Positions 34,964 to 46,747 are shown, counted from the first letter of the stretch. The stretch: DNA of 64,000 nucleotides from Tetmemena sp. SeJ-2015 (GCA_027382625.1 JAJKFJ010021891.1:1-64000); one strand, 5' to 3'. The notes: generated by a model not told the origin, from the sequence alone. Numbers and translations: made by a program.

Positions 34964-35665
34964 ATGCTTGATTTGAAATTGGATGCGAGAGGAATTGGAG
35001 AAGATGAAACGTATTCACTAGATAAGTTTTCTCTTAAGAATATCAGAAGAGGAAACACTATTCTGGAAGTATACATTATTATTCAAATTTAAAGTGGATT
35101 ATATAATTCATGTCTTCTAAAAATAAATAGAATAGAATAATTGCTAAAGGGTCTAATCAAATTCTTCGATTTAGCTGTTGAATTTGTCCAACCTTAGTCA
35201 AAATAATATAGCTTAAACGTGTCATAGAAAAAAATAAAACTAAAGATAGCAAAGAAAATTAATAAATTTACTACTATTAAAATTAATTTTAGATCGCTTC
35301 TAAATTATTAAGCATTAATGACTATTTTTAAATTAATAATCTTAAAGGCTCGTTAGCAGCGACTAGTTTTTGCATATATATGATTACAGGGAGACAACGT
35401 GGAGATTCTGAAGACGCTGAAGGCGAACGGTGAAAATGCAAATATTATTGTGACTTTGCTGGAGAGTTCGTTTGAATTCGTGAAGAGCGACCCAGAGAAA
35501 GCAATCCAAATCCTCAACAACGAGTACATCACATTCCAGGAGAGACTCCTAGAGTTCCACATATCAATATTTTAATCTCTTCGAATCGTCATTGCTCGAT
35601 AAGCAACAAGACATACTCTATCAAAAGCCAGAGGCACTCTCTGTAGAAGAGACTCCAAAATTTTT
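34964..35665 (+). pseudogene. ubiquitin-like-domain gene fragment, dispersed repeat copy 2
   Basis: ATG 34964 opens MLDLKLDARGIGEDETYSLD. The frame stays open 139 codons to TARQQRLVFAYI and TGA 35381-35383, then continues in the same frame as LQGDNVEILKTLKANGE, NIIVTLLESSFEFVKSDPEK and NNEYITFQERLLEFH. QQRLVFA is a ubiquitin-fold-like motif. After EFH a short A/T interruption changes frame to FESSLLDKQQDILYQKPE. 35350-35660 is nearly identical to 25360-25690, whereas the upstream part is not repeated there. Function unknown. Confidence 0.5.
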
Positions 35666-36360
35666 TCTTTTTTAATGATGAATTTTTTATCGTAATTATA
35701 GAAAAGAGTTCTCAATTTAAGGAATTGATTAATAATTTTAAACTTAGCATTGATAAGAAAGACAAATCCTTTAAATTAAGAAGTTTTGTTGTTAAAATTA
35801 AACATAGTACGAATACGATGAGAATACTTGATTGGAATTTTTAAATGTTAAAATATTGATTCTACATAGTTTTTCATTTTTTGCTTTTAATTTTATACTT
35901 ATTTAAACTTCATTAAATGCACTTTTAAATTGTGATATTTCTTCTTAAGTCCTATAATCCTTTAAATTTAGAAGTTAAAAACTAGATAAATTTATATTCT
36001 TGTGAAATTTTATGAAATATATGGAAATAAATCCCATTTCGCTCAGTTTTAGCTATAGATATCAACTTATGCATATAAAGGCCAATATATTTTTGCACAG
36101 TCAATCAAAAAAGAATTTCATTTATGAAAATTGCTAAATATCTAAGTTCTATTTTATTTTATTGTTGGTAAACTTAGTCAAGACTTGAATGCGGCTCATT
36201 CAAACATAATTTTGCATTAAGAACTAGATATTAGCAGGTGCATTAAAAGCCATTCTCCAGGGAGATAACATAATTCGATCATGCACAAGTATCTTATTGT
36301 CATAGAAATATTATAACACTCGCATTCTCTTCATGTTCTTCGTTAATAATAGCAAATCTT
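35666..36360. other. spacer within dispersed repeat copy 2
   Basis: Diverged relative of 25690-26150: only islands such as GCTATA, GGCC(A/G)ATATAT and AATCAAAAAAGA survive, although the flanking GC-rich segments are nearly identical. No gene seen. Confidence 0.45.
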
Positions 36361-37012
36361 TCATCTAAAGGAGATAGATTGGCCACTAAGAGTCTGGACC
36401 ATTTACAAATACTTTAAAGCAAAAGATTGGAAACTAATTCCAGACAGCTACAAGTCCACCCGATGTCCACGTTATCCTTGATTAGACATTTATAATTACC
36501 AAGAGCACCTCCCTAAGTTGATTAAAAATAATTTATAAGATTCAAGACTGAGCATGCTTGATTTTAATTTATAGTTCCACAAAAACTCAGCGCAGTTTCA
36601 AGAGCTCTCCACTAATCTCTTCTTAATATATTTAGCTATCATGTCACCACAGACTTTAACATATTATTTGAAAGTAAGTTCAAGTAGAAATCAAGGCAGT
36701 GGTGTACAGCGAGGGCAGGCTCCTCACTGGTCTGTGTCTCATAAATAATTATAACTTAAATGCAACAGACTTTACAAGATCTTCCGAGAAGTGGCGAAGG
36801 GGAAGATCACTGAGGAGGAAGAGGGGAGCGTGCTCTACCTCATAAGAAGAAACATTAATTTGAAAGGATGAAGTGTTGAGTCTGAGCAAGTTGAAGACCA
36901 TCGAGTACAGGATCTTCAGAAAGATCAGAGAAAAGTTGAGGGGCTTCTTCAGACACGAGGCAAAGGCAGAAGCCTCAGGCACTCGGCCACAAAAGACTCA
37001 CCATCATGTCGT
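36361..37012 (+). repeat. dispersed coding repeat, second segment, copy 2
   Basis: Reads TIYKYFKAKDWKLIPDSYK, CPRYP-TGA-LDIYNYQEHLPKL, FHKNSAQFQELSTNLFLIYL and RLYKIFREVAKGKITEEEE; then, after a frame change at 36875-36890, TIEYRIFRKIREKLRGFFRH. Nearly identical to copies at 26150-28352 and 39603-40217. The shared break suggests that all copies descend from one already broken source, or that a short non-coding piece lies there. Confidence 0.6.
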
Positions 37013-37884
37013 TTAAGAATATTAATATTCGATTTTCTGTTTAAATTAAATTTTATAAATAATGTAAAAAGAAATTCAGATAGAGTATTTATTGTACTTA
37101 GCCTCATACAGTTTTGTCTTCAAATTAAATATTCAAACTATTTAATTTAAATATAATAATAAGTTTAAATTAATTTACTCATAGTAAAATTTTAACATTT
37201 ATTTTTGGTTTCATTAAGAAAATTGTTATTAATATTTTATTTATTTGATATTTACTTGTATCTCATTAAATAATTAAAGTTTGGGAATATATAAAGAAGG
37301 CTTGGGAAATTTTAACTTTATTAGAATATTGAGCATTTACAAAAAGAGGCGATCGAGTTAAAGCAAAAGAATGAATGCATTAAATGACTTGATGAGGCAG
37401 AGTATATAGAATCAGCATATGAGTTGATTGAGAGTTGTCTTTAGAACAATACCATTAAGATCAAGGAGGGAAGAGCACCTCACACATTTAAATATATGAT
37501 AATAATTATAATCTCAATTAATATCTCCTTTTAAAATTATAATTTTTCCTTTTGGATAAATAAGATTATTTCCCAGATGGCAAACTAGATATGTATTTGA
37601 GTCTGTGTCTTCCGGATATCAGAGTATGCAATAAGATCCCTCATGTGTTAATTATATTCTATTTTTAAATGTGACTCTTTTGCTGAATAAGGCTTCAGCA
37701 AAGTAATCTAATGAAGTTCTAAATAAATCCTGCATATTCCCACAACCATTTAGTGAGCTTTATAATATTAATTATAAACACTTTAAAATAAAGTTATCTT
37801 TATAAATATCTCATAAAAATAATTTAAATATTCGAAGATATAAATAATAGTAAATGAAATTAATTATAAGTAAATCATTCAAAA
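37013..37884. other. spacer with possible coding remnants
   Basis: 37329-37490 reads IEHLQKEAIELKQKNECIK-TGA-LDEAEYIESAYELIESCL, coiled-coil-like. 37565-37660 reads FPDGKLDMYLSLCLPDIRV. Both have coding-like composition but no partner copy in the window; they could be exons of an unrecognised gene. Confidence 0.3.
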
Positions 37885-39064
37885 ATGCAAAAAATATTAG
37901 GTATCTTTCCATTGTCCAAAGTTTTTGCTTTTCTTGGATTCACAGAATCATTTAGAACCCAGCAACTTAACCAAAAGCAATAGGATTTCAATGAAAAGAA
38001 GTTGCATTTTATATTTAAGAATGGCTACTCCTATTCAATTAATGTAGATACACTAAACCTGAAACTCTTTAAATTAAATTCTTGCATCCATTTGAAATAG
38101 TTGAGTAAAATCTCATTTAAGATACTTAATAAAGAGAATTTACCTGAGTTGCATTAGTTTCTGTTGCTCATTTACAGACATTAAAAAAAGATTGCTGAGA
38201 AACATTCTGCAAGCCTTTCTTAAAATGGATTAAAAGAGATAGAGAATACTAAGATCATCCAGATTAGTCTATTTTTTAGTGATGAAGTGATTTAGCATCT
38301 CCTTTAAACAAATGAAGAATAAGTAGCATACATATTTAGGGATTTAAAAAAGATGGGCCTGTTACAATAGATTTGTACAGGAATAAATTCGTAAGCTTAT
38401 TCAATACTGAGAACTTGACTCTTGACAACATCAGACTTGAGAGTTCTGCGATATTTGTAGAATTGGCTCGAGAGTAAAGACTCTTAATCTAATAAACTAA
38501 TCTTCTTATAAGGAGAGGAAATTTGAATTTAAAAACTTGAAGTACTTGAAAGTAGTGGATTCAAGTATTAAAAATATTTTTGGCTAATTCAGGAACTTAG
38601 ATTGATTTGAATTTAGATAAGAAAAGGAATAATAAGGAGAGTAGTACTGTAAATTTGAACTCATCAATGAAAAGAATAGAAGTGAAATGAGAAATAATTA
38701 CACTAAGGAAGTAATTTTGCATCTCCCTTATCAAAGGTTATAAGTGTAGAGAGTTGACTTTCTTTTGAACTAGCTCAAGCATGTTCCCAAAATTAGCTTT
38801 GAAATGTGGACTTCGATTGATAACGCAACAGACTATGCTTTAGAATGGAAGACTGAAAGTTAATGCTCACCGAAATCTGATAAAGATAGATTCGTGATTA
38901 AGAAATTGATAGTTGATAATACTAAAGAAGAAAAATTCACCATAGAAACTTTCAACAATAAACCAGTAATAAACTAAAATAAAAAAGAAAATTAAAAAAA
39001 GATAAAGGCTCCTATCTAAAAAGAAAAATGCAGATAATTAAGCTTGAAATTATTTGGATTCTGA
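37885..39064 (+). pseudogene. family A F-box-like/LRR-like gene, degraded
   Basis: Opens MQKILGIFPLSKVFAFLGFT and follows 30940 for about 160 codons. The frame then shifts near 38375 (continuing as FVSLFNTENLTLDNIRLESS, aligned with FLNAQSLLLDNVKLQSS), again near 38500, and meets LD-TGA-FEF where the paralogue has YFEF. Charged C-terminal tail; last TGA 39062-39064. Several independent lesions, so decay is likely. Confidence 0.6.
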
Positions 39065-39602
39065 AAGATATATCAGATAATTAAATCACTAAAATTTAAT
39101 TTAAATAATATTTGTTATCTCTTTTTTAATTAATTTTAAAATAAATTAATAAAACTTAAATTTGTTTAAGCTTTATAAGAAGGCTTTTGGAAGTCAAGAG
39201 AACAAAGATAAGATAAATCTAAAATCAGCATAAATAAATATTAACAATTAATAAGAGCAACTCTATTTCATACCACTCGAATAGCCTGTTGTTTTCACAG
39301 GAATCACTAAAAAATATTTTTGAAGAAAAAACAATAAATACATCTTCTCTCATAACTTTATTTTCTAATTAAATCTGGATTACTTTAATTTTTAATACTC
39401 CAATGACATTAAATAATTTATAAATATTATGAATTTTTTATTATAATTTAAGGAAGACAAATAATTTATTTACCTTCAGCTTTAACTTTTTGATGCACTG
39501 CTACTATAAATATCATAGTAAGGTATTTCATCTATAATCTTCAAGATTCATCAAAATTTATATGCCGAATAAAAAATGAAATAGAATAAAGATTATTTAT
39601 CT
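39065..39602. other. spacer, no gene seen
   Basis: AT-rich; nothing recognisable. Confidence 0.4.
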
Positions 39603-40217
39603 AGAGCATTTACAAATAATCATAAAGCAAAAGATTGGAAACTAATTTCAGACAGCTACAAGTCCATCAGATGTTCACGTTATCCTTGATTAGACATTCA
39701 TAATTATCAAGAGCACCTCCCCAAGTTGATTAAAATAAATTATAAGATGCAAGACTGAGCATGCTTGATTTTAATTCATAGTTCCACAAGAACTCAGTGC
39801 AGTTGCAAGAGCTCTCCACTAATCTCTTCTTAATATATTTAGCTATCATGTCACCACAGACTTTATCATGTGAAGTTAAAGTAAGTTCAAGTAGAAATCA
39901 AGGCAGTGGTGTACAGCGAGAGCAAGCTCCTCACCGGTCTGTGTCTCATAAATAATTATAACTTAAATGCAACAGACTTTACAAGATCTTCCGAGAAGTG
40001 GCGAAGGGGAAGATCACTGAGGAGGAAGAGGGGAGTGTGCTCTACCTCATCAGAAGAAACATTAAATTTGAAAGGACGAAGTGGTTAGTATGAGCAAACT
40101 GAAGACCATCGAGTACAGGATCTTCAGAAAGATCAGAGAAAAGTTGAGGGGCTTCTTTAGACACGAGGCAAAGGCAGAAGCCTCAAGCACTCGGCCATAA
40201 AAGACTCACCAGAATGT
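39603..40217 (+). repeat. dispersed coding repeat, second segment, copy 3
   Basis: Same content as 36361-37012 (AKDWKLISDSYKSIRCSRYP-TGA-LDIHNYQEH, then RLYKIFREVAKGKITEEEE, frame change at about 40083-40100, TIEYRIFRKIREKLRGFF). Unlike copies 1 and 2 it has no adjacent ubiquitin-like segment. Confidence 0.6.
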
Positions 40218-40751
40218 CGTTTAAGCATAAAAATATATATATGGAGGGGAATGGTAGCTGATCTTGTAAAGAAGAATATTGCTATAAGAATAGATGGATC
40301 TCTTGTAATGATTTAAGCAGCACTTGCTAAATATGCTACAAAAAAAAACATAAAATTTTTTAATTTTACAGTTACAAATATGTATTTAATTTTAAGAACT
40401 CTGAATATCTATTTAGGATACTTTATTAATATTTGAATATTTAATTAAACAAGGATTATTTAAATAATTAGATTATTGAATTCTATGGTAATTTTATCCA
40501 ATTAATTTTTTATTGCAAATTCAAAATGAAAGTTTGAATTTTTCTCCATTTTAATGAGCAAAAATTTAATTGAATTTTCATATTTTTTTAAAATTTTTAC
40601 TATAAATTAATTATATGTTCTAAATTCCTAATTAAAAGCATTTTAACTTTTGTTTATAATAATATTTAAATTTGAAATTTTAAAAAAAATGAACAGCCTA
40701 AATTTATTTTAAACCTCGCCCATCATGTTTATAGATTGATTCAAATCTAAG
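40218..40751. other. spacer
   Basis: A short Cys-rich frame near 40255-40345 (CKEEYCYKNRWISC, STCQICYKKK) may be a relic of a Pmp-like or Cys-repeat gene; otherwise AT-rich. Confidence 0.3.
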
Positions 40752-43428
40752 CAACAAAAATTCAAAGACTAAGGTAAAATCAACTAATTGAAATATTCTA
40801 AAACCTTTCTACTAATTGGAATTTTCTCTATTGGAGAAGGTTAAACAAAGATTCTTAGAAGAATTTTAAAATAATTTATAATTCTCTTTCTAAAGAGGAT
40901 TTTCCACTTTATCTGAGTTTGAAACACTCTCTAAGCAATTTCTCAAGTATAAAATCCCTACTCTCAATGATGAGAAGTTTTGAATTAGTAATGGATGATC
41001 GATACAAAGAATAGCACATAAATTATCTTCACTTTATAAGCAGCATGCATATCTTTGAAGAAAAGACATTCATTTTAAGCTTTCAATTTTTAATTGAAAA
41101 GGAGTTTTCTGAAATTCATTTAGCAATCTTTGAAGCCTTTAAAACTACAAGAATGCCTAGAAATATTGAAATAACATAGATTTATCTTAAAAAATCTAAA
41201 TGCTTCGATATTCATTTTCCCCCAAATTTCAGAAATTTACTCTCTCAACTTTAGTTTGTTACTCTTTAAGAAGCATTGCTCTCGAAAGAAATCTAAACCC
41301 AATAAATATAAATAATTTACAATTTTTTTAAAAATGAATTATAGCTGAGAATTTAATAAAAAAGAGAATTGATTTAATTAGAAGTTTAATAAATTTAAAA
41401 ATTGATACAGCTTCAATAATGAGAGTTTAAATAGACTTAGCAGTCTATTATAAAATAAAAATTCTATTTAATTTCCATTATTTTCACTTCACTATTGGAG
41501 GTTTTTAGGACCCAGTAAATTCTGAAATAAGTTATAAGATATGTCCTAAATCTAGCTACGTGGTTGTATTTAATATAAATATTTTACCACAAAGAGCCTC
41601 TCCTAGCAAAGATGATAGGAAAAAACTCGCATTTTTAAGAATTAGAAGAAAAAACAATTTTGATATGAATAGCTTAAATTTTCTTGGCCAAATTTTCTAT
41701 TCTTTTTTGAAAGCTGAAAATTATTGGAAAAGGATTTTAAATGAAAATTATTTAGAGCTATGTTGAATGCAAAGATTCAGTAAGATTATAAATTTGAGAA
41801 TATATTCTCGCTAAATTCTTCTTCTTTATTAAATAAGAATCAAAATATGGCATCACTATGATTAATTTAATTTTATACCATTTGAATTAACATTAAATCC
41901 TATAGATAAAAAAACCCTTGTAACATTTTTGTATGAGATTTTAAGTGACATAAGTTTCAATTAAAATAAAATCAAAGAGTATGGTGAGGAAGCTAATCAT
42001 ATATCGCATCGACGAGATCCTCATAGAAATGAAGAAGAAATTTTAATTATTTTAAAAATAGAACATCAAAAAATCACAGATCTAAAGTATTTGAGCCATT
42101 TAAACTACCTCACAGTTTCAAATTTTTATTTTATCTATTTGTCTATTTTTATTTAACTCGGATTTTCATTTATATTTTGGCTATATTATAGTTTTCCATT
42201 TTTAATTTTCAATATTTAAATTTAAAAAAAACTAATGATATGTAATAAAGGGATTCTCAGTTTTAATTCTGAAAAATAAAATTTAAGACAAATAAGATTT
42301 TAAATATCTCTACTAAAATTATTTATATTGCCTTATAGGCATATATACTTTTTTTAACTTATTAAATTATAAATCCATAATTATTTTTATTTATATTATT
42401 AAATTGCAATTGAATTTGCAAATTTTTAAAATAATCAGTTTCAATAATTGGTCAGAGTCTTAATATTCAACTTATTTATTTTAGTGTGAGTTTGAATTAT
42501 CTTACTTTAATTGATAGTTACTCATATATTTATAAGTAATGTAAGGAATTGCATTTTAAATACTGATCCGATTCTTTTACCCTTTAAAGTTAGGATAAAC
42601 CTCATCAGAAAATAAGTAATGAGATAGAACAACAATCATTGCAAGGGCAAAGTGCATATGCCCTGAAAGAATGTTCATAGATAAATCTTCACGTGAATCT
42701 GCAAGGATCTTCCTCAATAAATTCGTGGTTTATTCATTCATTCAGATGAAAACTAGATAGTCTCACCACTTCAAGGCAACACCTCTAAAGAGATGAAAGG
42801 AAAATTAACGCATCCAAACTACTGATGGAGCGCTGCTTCTATCCAACTCAGAAATACTGAGAATATTCCTTGGGCTTTGATCAGGCATCCTTAAAACCAA
42901 ATCTGTAGATAGGGTACCAAGATTCACATTTTTCAGATGAATGTAAAGCCACGTTCAAGTAAATTCATCAACCGCATAACTGGAGCCACTCGTACTTGAT
43001 GATTGACAACCAAACTGTGCCCTAAATGATTTAGGACTATCCCTCTCTTCTCAAAACATCTGAGCATAATCAACACCCAATTTGGTATAGTATTCTTTCT
43101 TAATCCTTATGTGTGTTTTATTTAAAGGTTCAGCTAAAAGTAGTCAATGACGGTGATCCTCTGAAAGAAGCAAGCGCCCCGATAGCGATTCAAGAATAGT
43201 TCCTAGACTCCACCCATACAAAATCTGTGAATTATATCATTCAGCAAGTGTGAGAATTCAGAAGGAGGCTTGATTGTTTTGAGTGATCGGATTTCCAACA
43301 CATACAACTGTCTTAGAGATTCTGAACTCCATTGGCCAAGGGATAGGATCTTAAAGAGCAGAGTTATCCAGAGTTAGCAAGACAGCAAGAATGCACATCA
43401 CATTAGCACTCTTTGAAAATAGAACTCA

Positions 43429-43698
43429 ATGAGCGAAACCCGAGATTATACACAGAAAGCCAACCCACGAATGCTTGAGCCCTACAAAATCGGTGAGACC
43501 ATAAACTTAGAGAAGTAGGATAAACTTACGATTTGTCAAGCGGGAACAGAGAAAGAGTGTGTAGCAAGATTCAGTGATACCATGCTTGATCGCTGGGGAG
43601 CGCAGCAGTCATCTTTCAAATAATAATAATAATTTAATTCTTAAAAACTTAAATCTAAATAACACCCTACAGTTTTAATTAATGAGCATGATTATTGA
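43429..43698 (+). CDS. arm ORF, 89 aa, hypothetical
   Basis: ATG 43429 to TGA 43696-43698: MSETRDYTQKANPRMLEPYK, then GETINLEKQDKLTICQAGTE and ARFSDTMLDRWGAQQ, followed by a Gln run. The same frame lies mirrored in the right arm on the minus strand. Upstream in the same frame, past one TGA, come IVLSDRISNTYNCLRDS and LHWPRDRILKSRVIQS. No family recognised. Confidence 0.4.
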
Positions 43699-43852
43699 AG
43701 ACCTTTATTCATTATTCCATCTTAATAATTATAACTGCTCTAGCTCCACTACGAATTTTAAAAATGGAGAAGGCTCCCTCTGGCTCGTGTCTGCAGGTCA
43801 GACCTAGATCATCTACGATTTATTAAGTAGCTCAAATAAAATCTAGAGATTG

Positions 43853-44194
43853 TCATTTTCCTTTTTGTCTATGAGTGTTCTCATCATGTATGACTTCACT
43901 GCTTTTTGAAATTATAGGCAGAAGAATAATTTTTTTAAGTTCGTATGCCTCTATTGCTATCTTCTTATTGATGTTTAGGTAATCTTTAGTGCTATCTACT
44001 AGCATCTAATTCCTGAGTGCTTAATCAATGCTTAATCTCTCCAGCCTATCTACTTAGAGTAAATTACCTATCAACTCCTTCATTTCTTTGCTGTTATTCT
44101 CCTCAAGAGACAGAGAGAGCCTTCTCCATTTTTAAAATTCGTAGTGGAGCTAGAGCAGTTATAATTATTAAGATGGAATAATGAATAAAGGTCT
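43853..44194 (-). CDS. loop ORF, unrecognised
   Basis: Minus-strand open frame of 113 codons ending at TGA 43853-43855; first ATG at 44083 (76 aa). It reads SLEENNSKEMKELIGNLLQV, DRLERLSIDQALRNQM, DYLNINKKIAIEAYELKKI, with three in-frame TAA/TAG: helical and coiled-coil-like. It starts inside the right arm and ends in the loop. It may be one exon of the element's gene. Confidence 0.45.
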
Positions 44195-46011
44195 TCAATA
44201 ATCATGCTCATTAATTAAAACTGTAGGGTGTTATTTAGATTTAAGTTTTTAAGAATTAAATTATTATTATTATTTGAAAGATGACTGCTGCGCTCCCCAG
44301 CGATCAAGCATGGTATCACTGAATCTTGCTACACACTCTTTCTCTGTTCCCGCTTGACAAATCGTAAGTTTATCCTACTTCTCTAAGTTTATGGTCTCAC
44401 CGATTTTGTAGGGCTCAAGCATTCGTGGGTTGGCTTTCTGTGTATAATCTCGGGTTTCGCTCATTGAGTTCTATTTTCAAAGAGTGCTAATGTGATGTGC
44501 ATTCTTGCTGTCTTGCTAACTCTGGATAACTCTGCTCTTTAAGATCCTATCCCGGGGCCAATGGAGCTGAGAATCTCTAAGACAGTTGTATGTGTTGGAA
44601 ATCCGATCACCCAAAACAATCAAGCCTCCTTCTGAATTCTCACACATGGTGAATGATATAATTCACAGATTTTGTATGGGTGGAATCTAGCAACTATTCT
44701 TGAATCGCTATCGGGGCGCTTGCTTCTTTCAGAGGATCACCGTCCTTGACTACTTTTAGCTGAACCTTTAAATAAAACACACATAAGGATTAAGAAAGAA
44801 TACTATACCAAATTGGGTGTTGATTATGCTCAGATGTTTTGAGAAGAGAGGGATAGTCCTAAATCATTTAGGGCACAGTTTGGTTGTCAATCATCAAGTA
44901 CGAGTGGCTCCAGTTATGCGGTTGATGAATTTACTTGAACGTGGCTTTACATTCATCTGAAAAATGTGAATCTTGGTACCCTATCTACAGATTTGGTTTT
45001 AAGGATGCCTGATCAAAGCCCAAGGAATATTCTCAGTATTTCTGAGTTGGATAGAAGCAGCGCTCCATCAGTAGTTTGGATGCGTTAATTTTCCTTTCAT
45101 CTCTTTAGAGGTGTTGCCTTGAAGTGGTGAGACTATCTAGTTTTCATCTGAATGAATGAATAAACCACGAATTTATTGAGGAAGATCCTTGCAGATTCAC
45201 GTGAAGATTTATCTATGAACATTCTTTCAGGGCATATGCACTTTGCCCTTGCAATGATTGTTGTTCTATCTCATTACTTATTTTCTGATGAGGTTTATCC
45301 TAACTTTAAAGGGTAAAAGAATCGGATCAGTATTTAAAATGCAATTCCTTACATTACTTATAAATATATGAGTAACTATCAATTAAAGTAAGATAATTCA
45401 AACTCACACTAAAATAAATAAGTTGAATATTAAGACTCTGACCAATTATTGAAACTGATTATTTTAAAAATTTGCAAATTCAATTGCAATTTAATAATAT
45501 TAAACAATAAAATTTGTGTTTTGAATCTCTCAGAGGAGGCCTATATCATATTAAATTCAAATAGTTAAATATCTCAACCTTTATCTTTGGCTATTTCAAA
45601 TACTTAAGCATTGAAACACTTAGTTTCTTCTAATAAAGATATTAGTTCAAGGTGCCTAAAAGAAGAGGAAGTATAAATAGAGATGCATACAACTGAATTA
45701 GAAATAACTTACTCAGAAATATATGACTCTAATACATTTGAGTAATTTAAGAACGTATAAAATGTTATTTTTATCTAAAATTGGATAAGCTGCTTTAGTT
45801 TTAAAGTAATGGAATCTTGGAAATAAGTTGAGCAGCTAACTTTTGTTTTAAAGAATGATTACAGCCCAGACTATTATAAAAACTTAAGCCTAGAAAATCT
45901 TGGTATGCTGAATAAATTTCCCATCGAGATGTTAAGTAACTTCTTAAAATTATAGAATCTTACTTTATCACTAGACTCTGCTTCTGAAATGGAATCAGTA
46001 TTTAAAAATGT

Positions 46012-46747
46012 TTTTGGGGGAAGGCTTTTCGGCTTCTCCCCGCCCTATTTTCTTATAAAAAAATATTAAAAATTACCACTTTGATTAGCTAAAAGGCCTA
46101 AATAATTTAGAAATTTAAGATAAATTATTTTAGAAGCTTCCAAATTGATTAAGATTAACTGTATAATCTTATTTTTTTAAAAATAGATTCAATTCCTACT
46201 TTATTGGCATAGCTTCATTTAATATATTGTAGAAATCTCTTTGTTTTGAATTGAAATTTGAGACAAGAATATATTTTTATAACTGGCTGTATTATTGGAA
46301 ATTTTATAAACTATTTCATATATAATTCCCATACTCACCATTTTCCTTAAATTTAAAGCGATATATTTTATTTACCTAACTCATCCAATTAAATTTGTTT
46401 ATACTTCATTTTATAGATAAGTCATGGGAGTTTTTAAGTTATTGGGATCTCTAAGATTGAGCTCTTTCAAATATATTATATATCAAGAATATAACAGAAA
46501 TAAGAATTATTAATTTACAATTGTTTTATTCAAATCAAGACATGATTTTTTGACTAAACAAAATATTGATATATTGAATTGTGTATTAGATTTTTAAATC
46601 TTTAATTGAAAAAATAGGCTTACCGCTTGTTAACAATAAAAAGTTTCTTAATTATTTTCAATTTTACCCTTTTTTGCATAAATTATTTATTTTAGAATGA
46701 TTTTGATTAAGAGTTGGATGGAGTTTAATTGAGTCCCTCCCAAATGT
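46012..46747. other. IES, 736 bp, pointer AAATGT
   Basis: AAATGT at 46006-46011 and 46742-46747. Removing one copy plus the interior yields ...GTATTTAAAAATGTGAAATC..., exactly the contiguous sequence found in family B unit 3 near 54770-54790. Inner ends are GC-rich (TTTTGGGGGAAGGC left, GAGTCCCTCCC right), with a hairpin GGGGAAGGC...GCTTCTCCCC at 46014-46045. No gene inside. Confidence 0.8.

Larger units (their letters stand above)
42396..45505. mobile_element. 3.1-kb palindromic element, arms about 1.39 kb
   Basis: 42396-43786 reappears as its reverse complement at about 44115-45505 around a loop of about 330 bp. Outer ends match GCAAATTCAATTGCAATTTA and diverge just outside. It lies between the N- and C-terminal blocks of family B unit 1, where units 2 and 3 have no such sequence. 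Arms are nearly but not perfectly identical; differences cluster at 43150-43350 versus the mirrored 44545-44755. It contains coding-like frames in arms and loop. No transposase recognised; foldback-type transposon or amplified palindrome are the options. Confidence 0.8.

Noticed and set aside
36749..36982. Minus-strand 77-codon ORF
   Set aside because: Antisense of the KIFREVAKGKITEEEE segment.
42396..45505. Whole-genome-amplification inverted chimera
   Set aside because: Arms differ at several clustered positions, partly synonymous; a chimera would have identical arms. Not fully excluded without reads.
46006..46747. TBE-type telomere-bearing transposon end (G/T-rich TTTTTGGGGG at the left border)
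   Set aside because: Orientation and length do not fit telomeric repeat ends of known hypotrich transposons, the right end does not mirror it, and no transposase is present.
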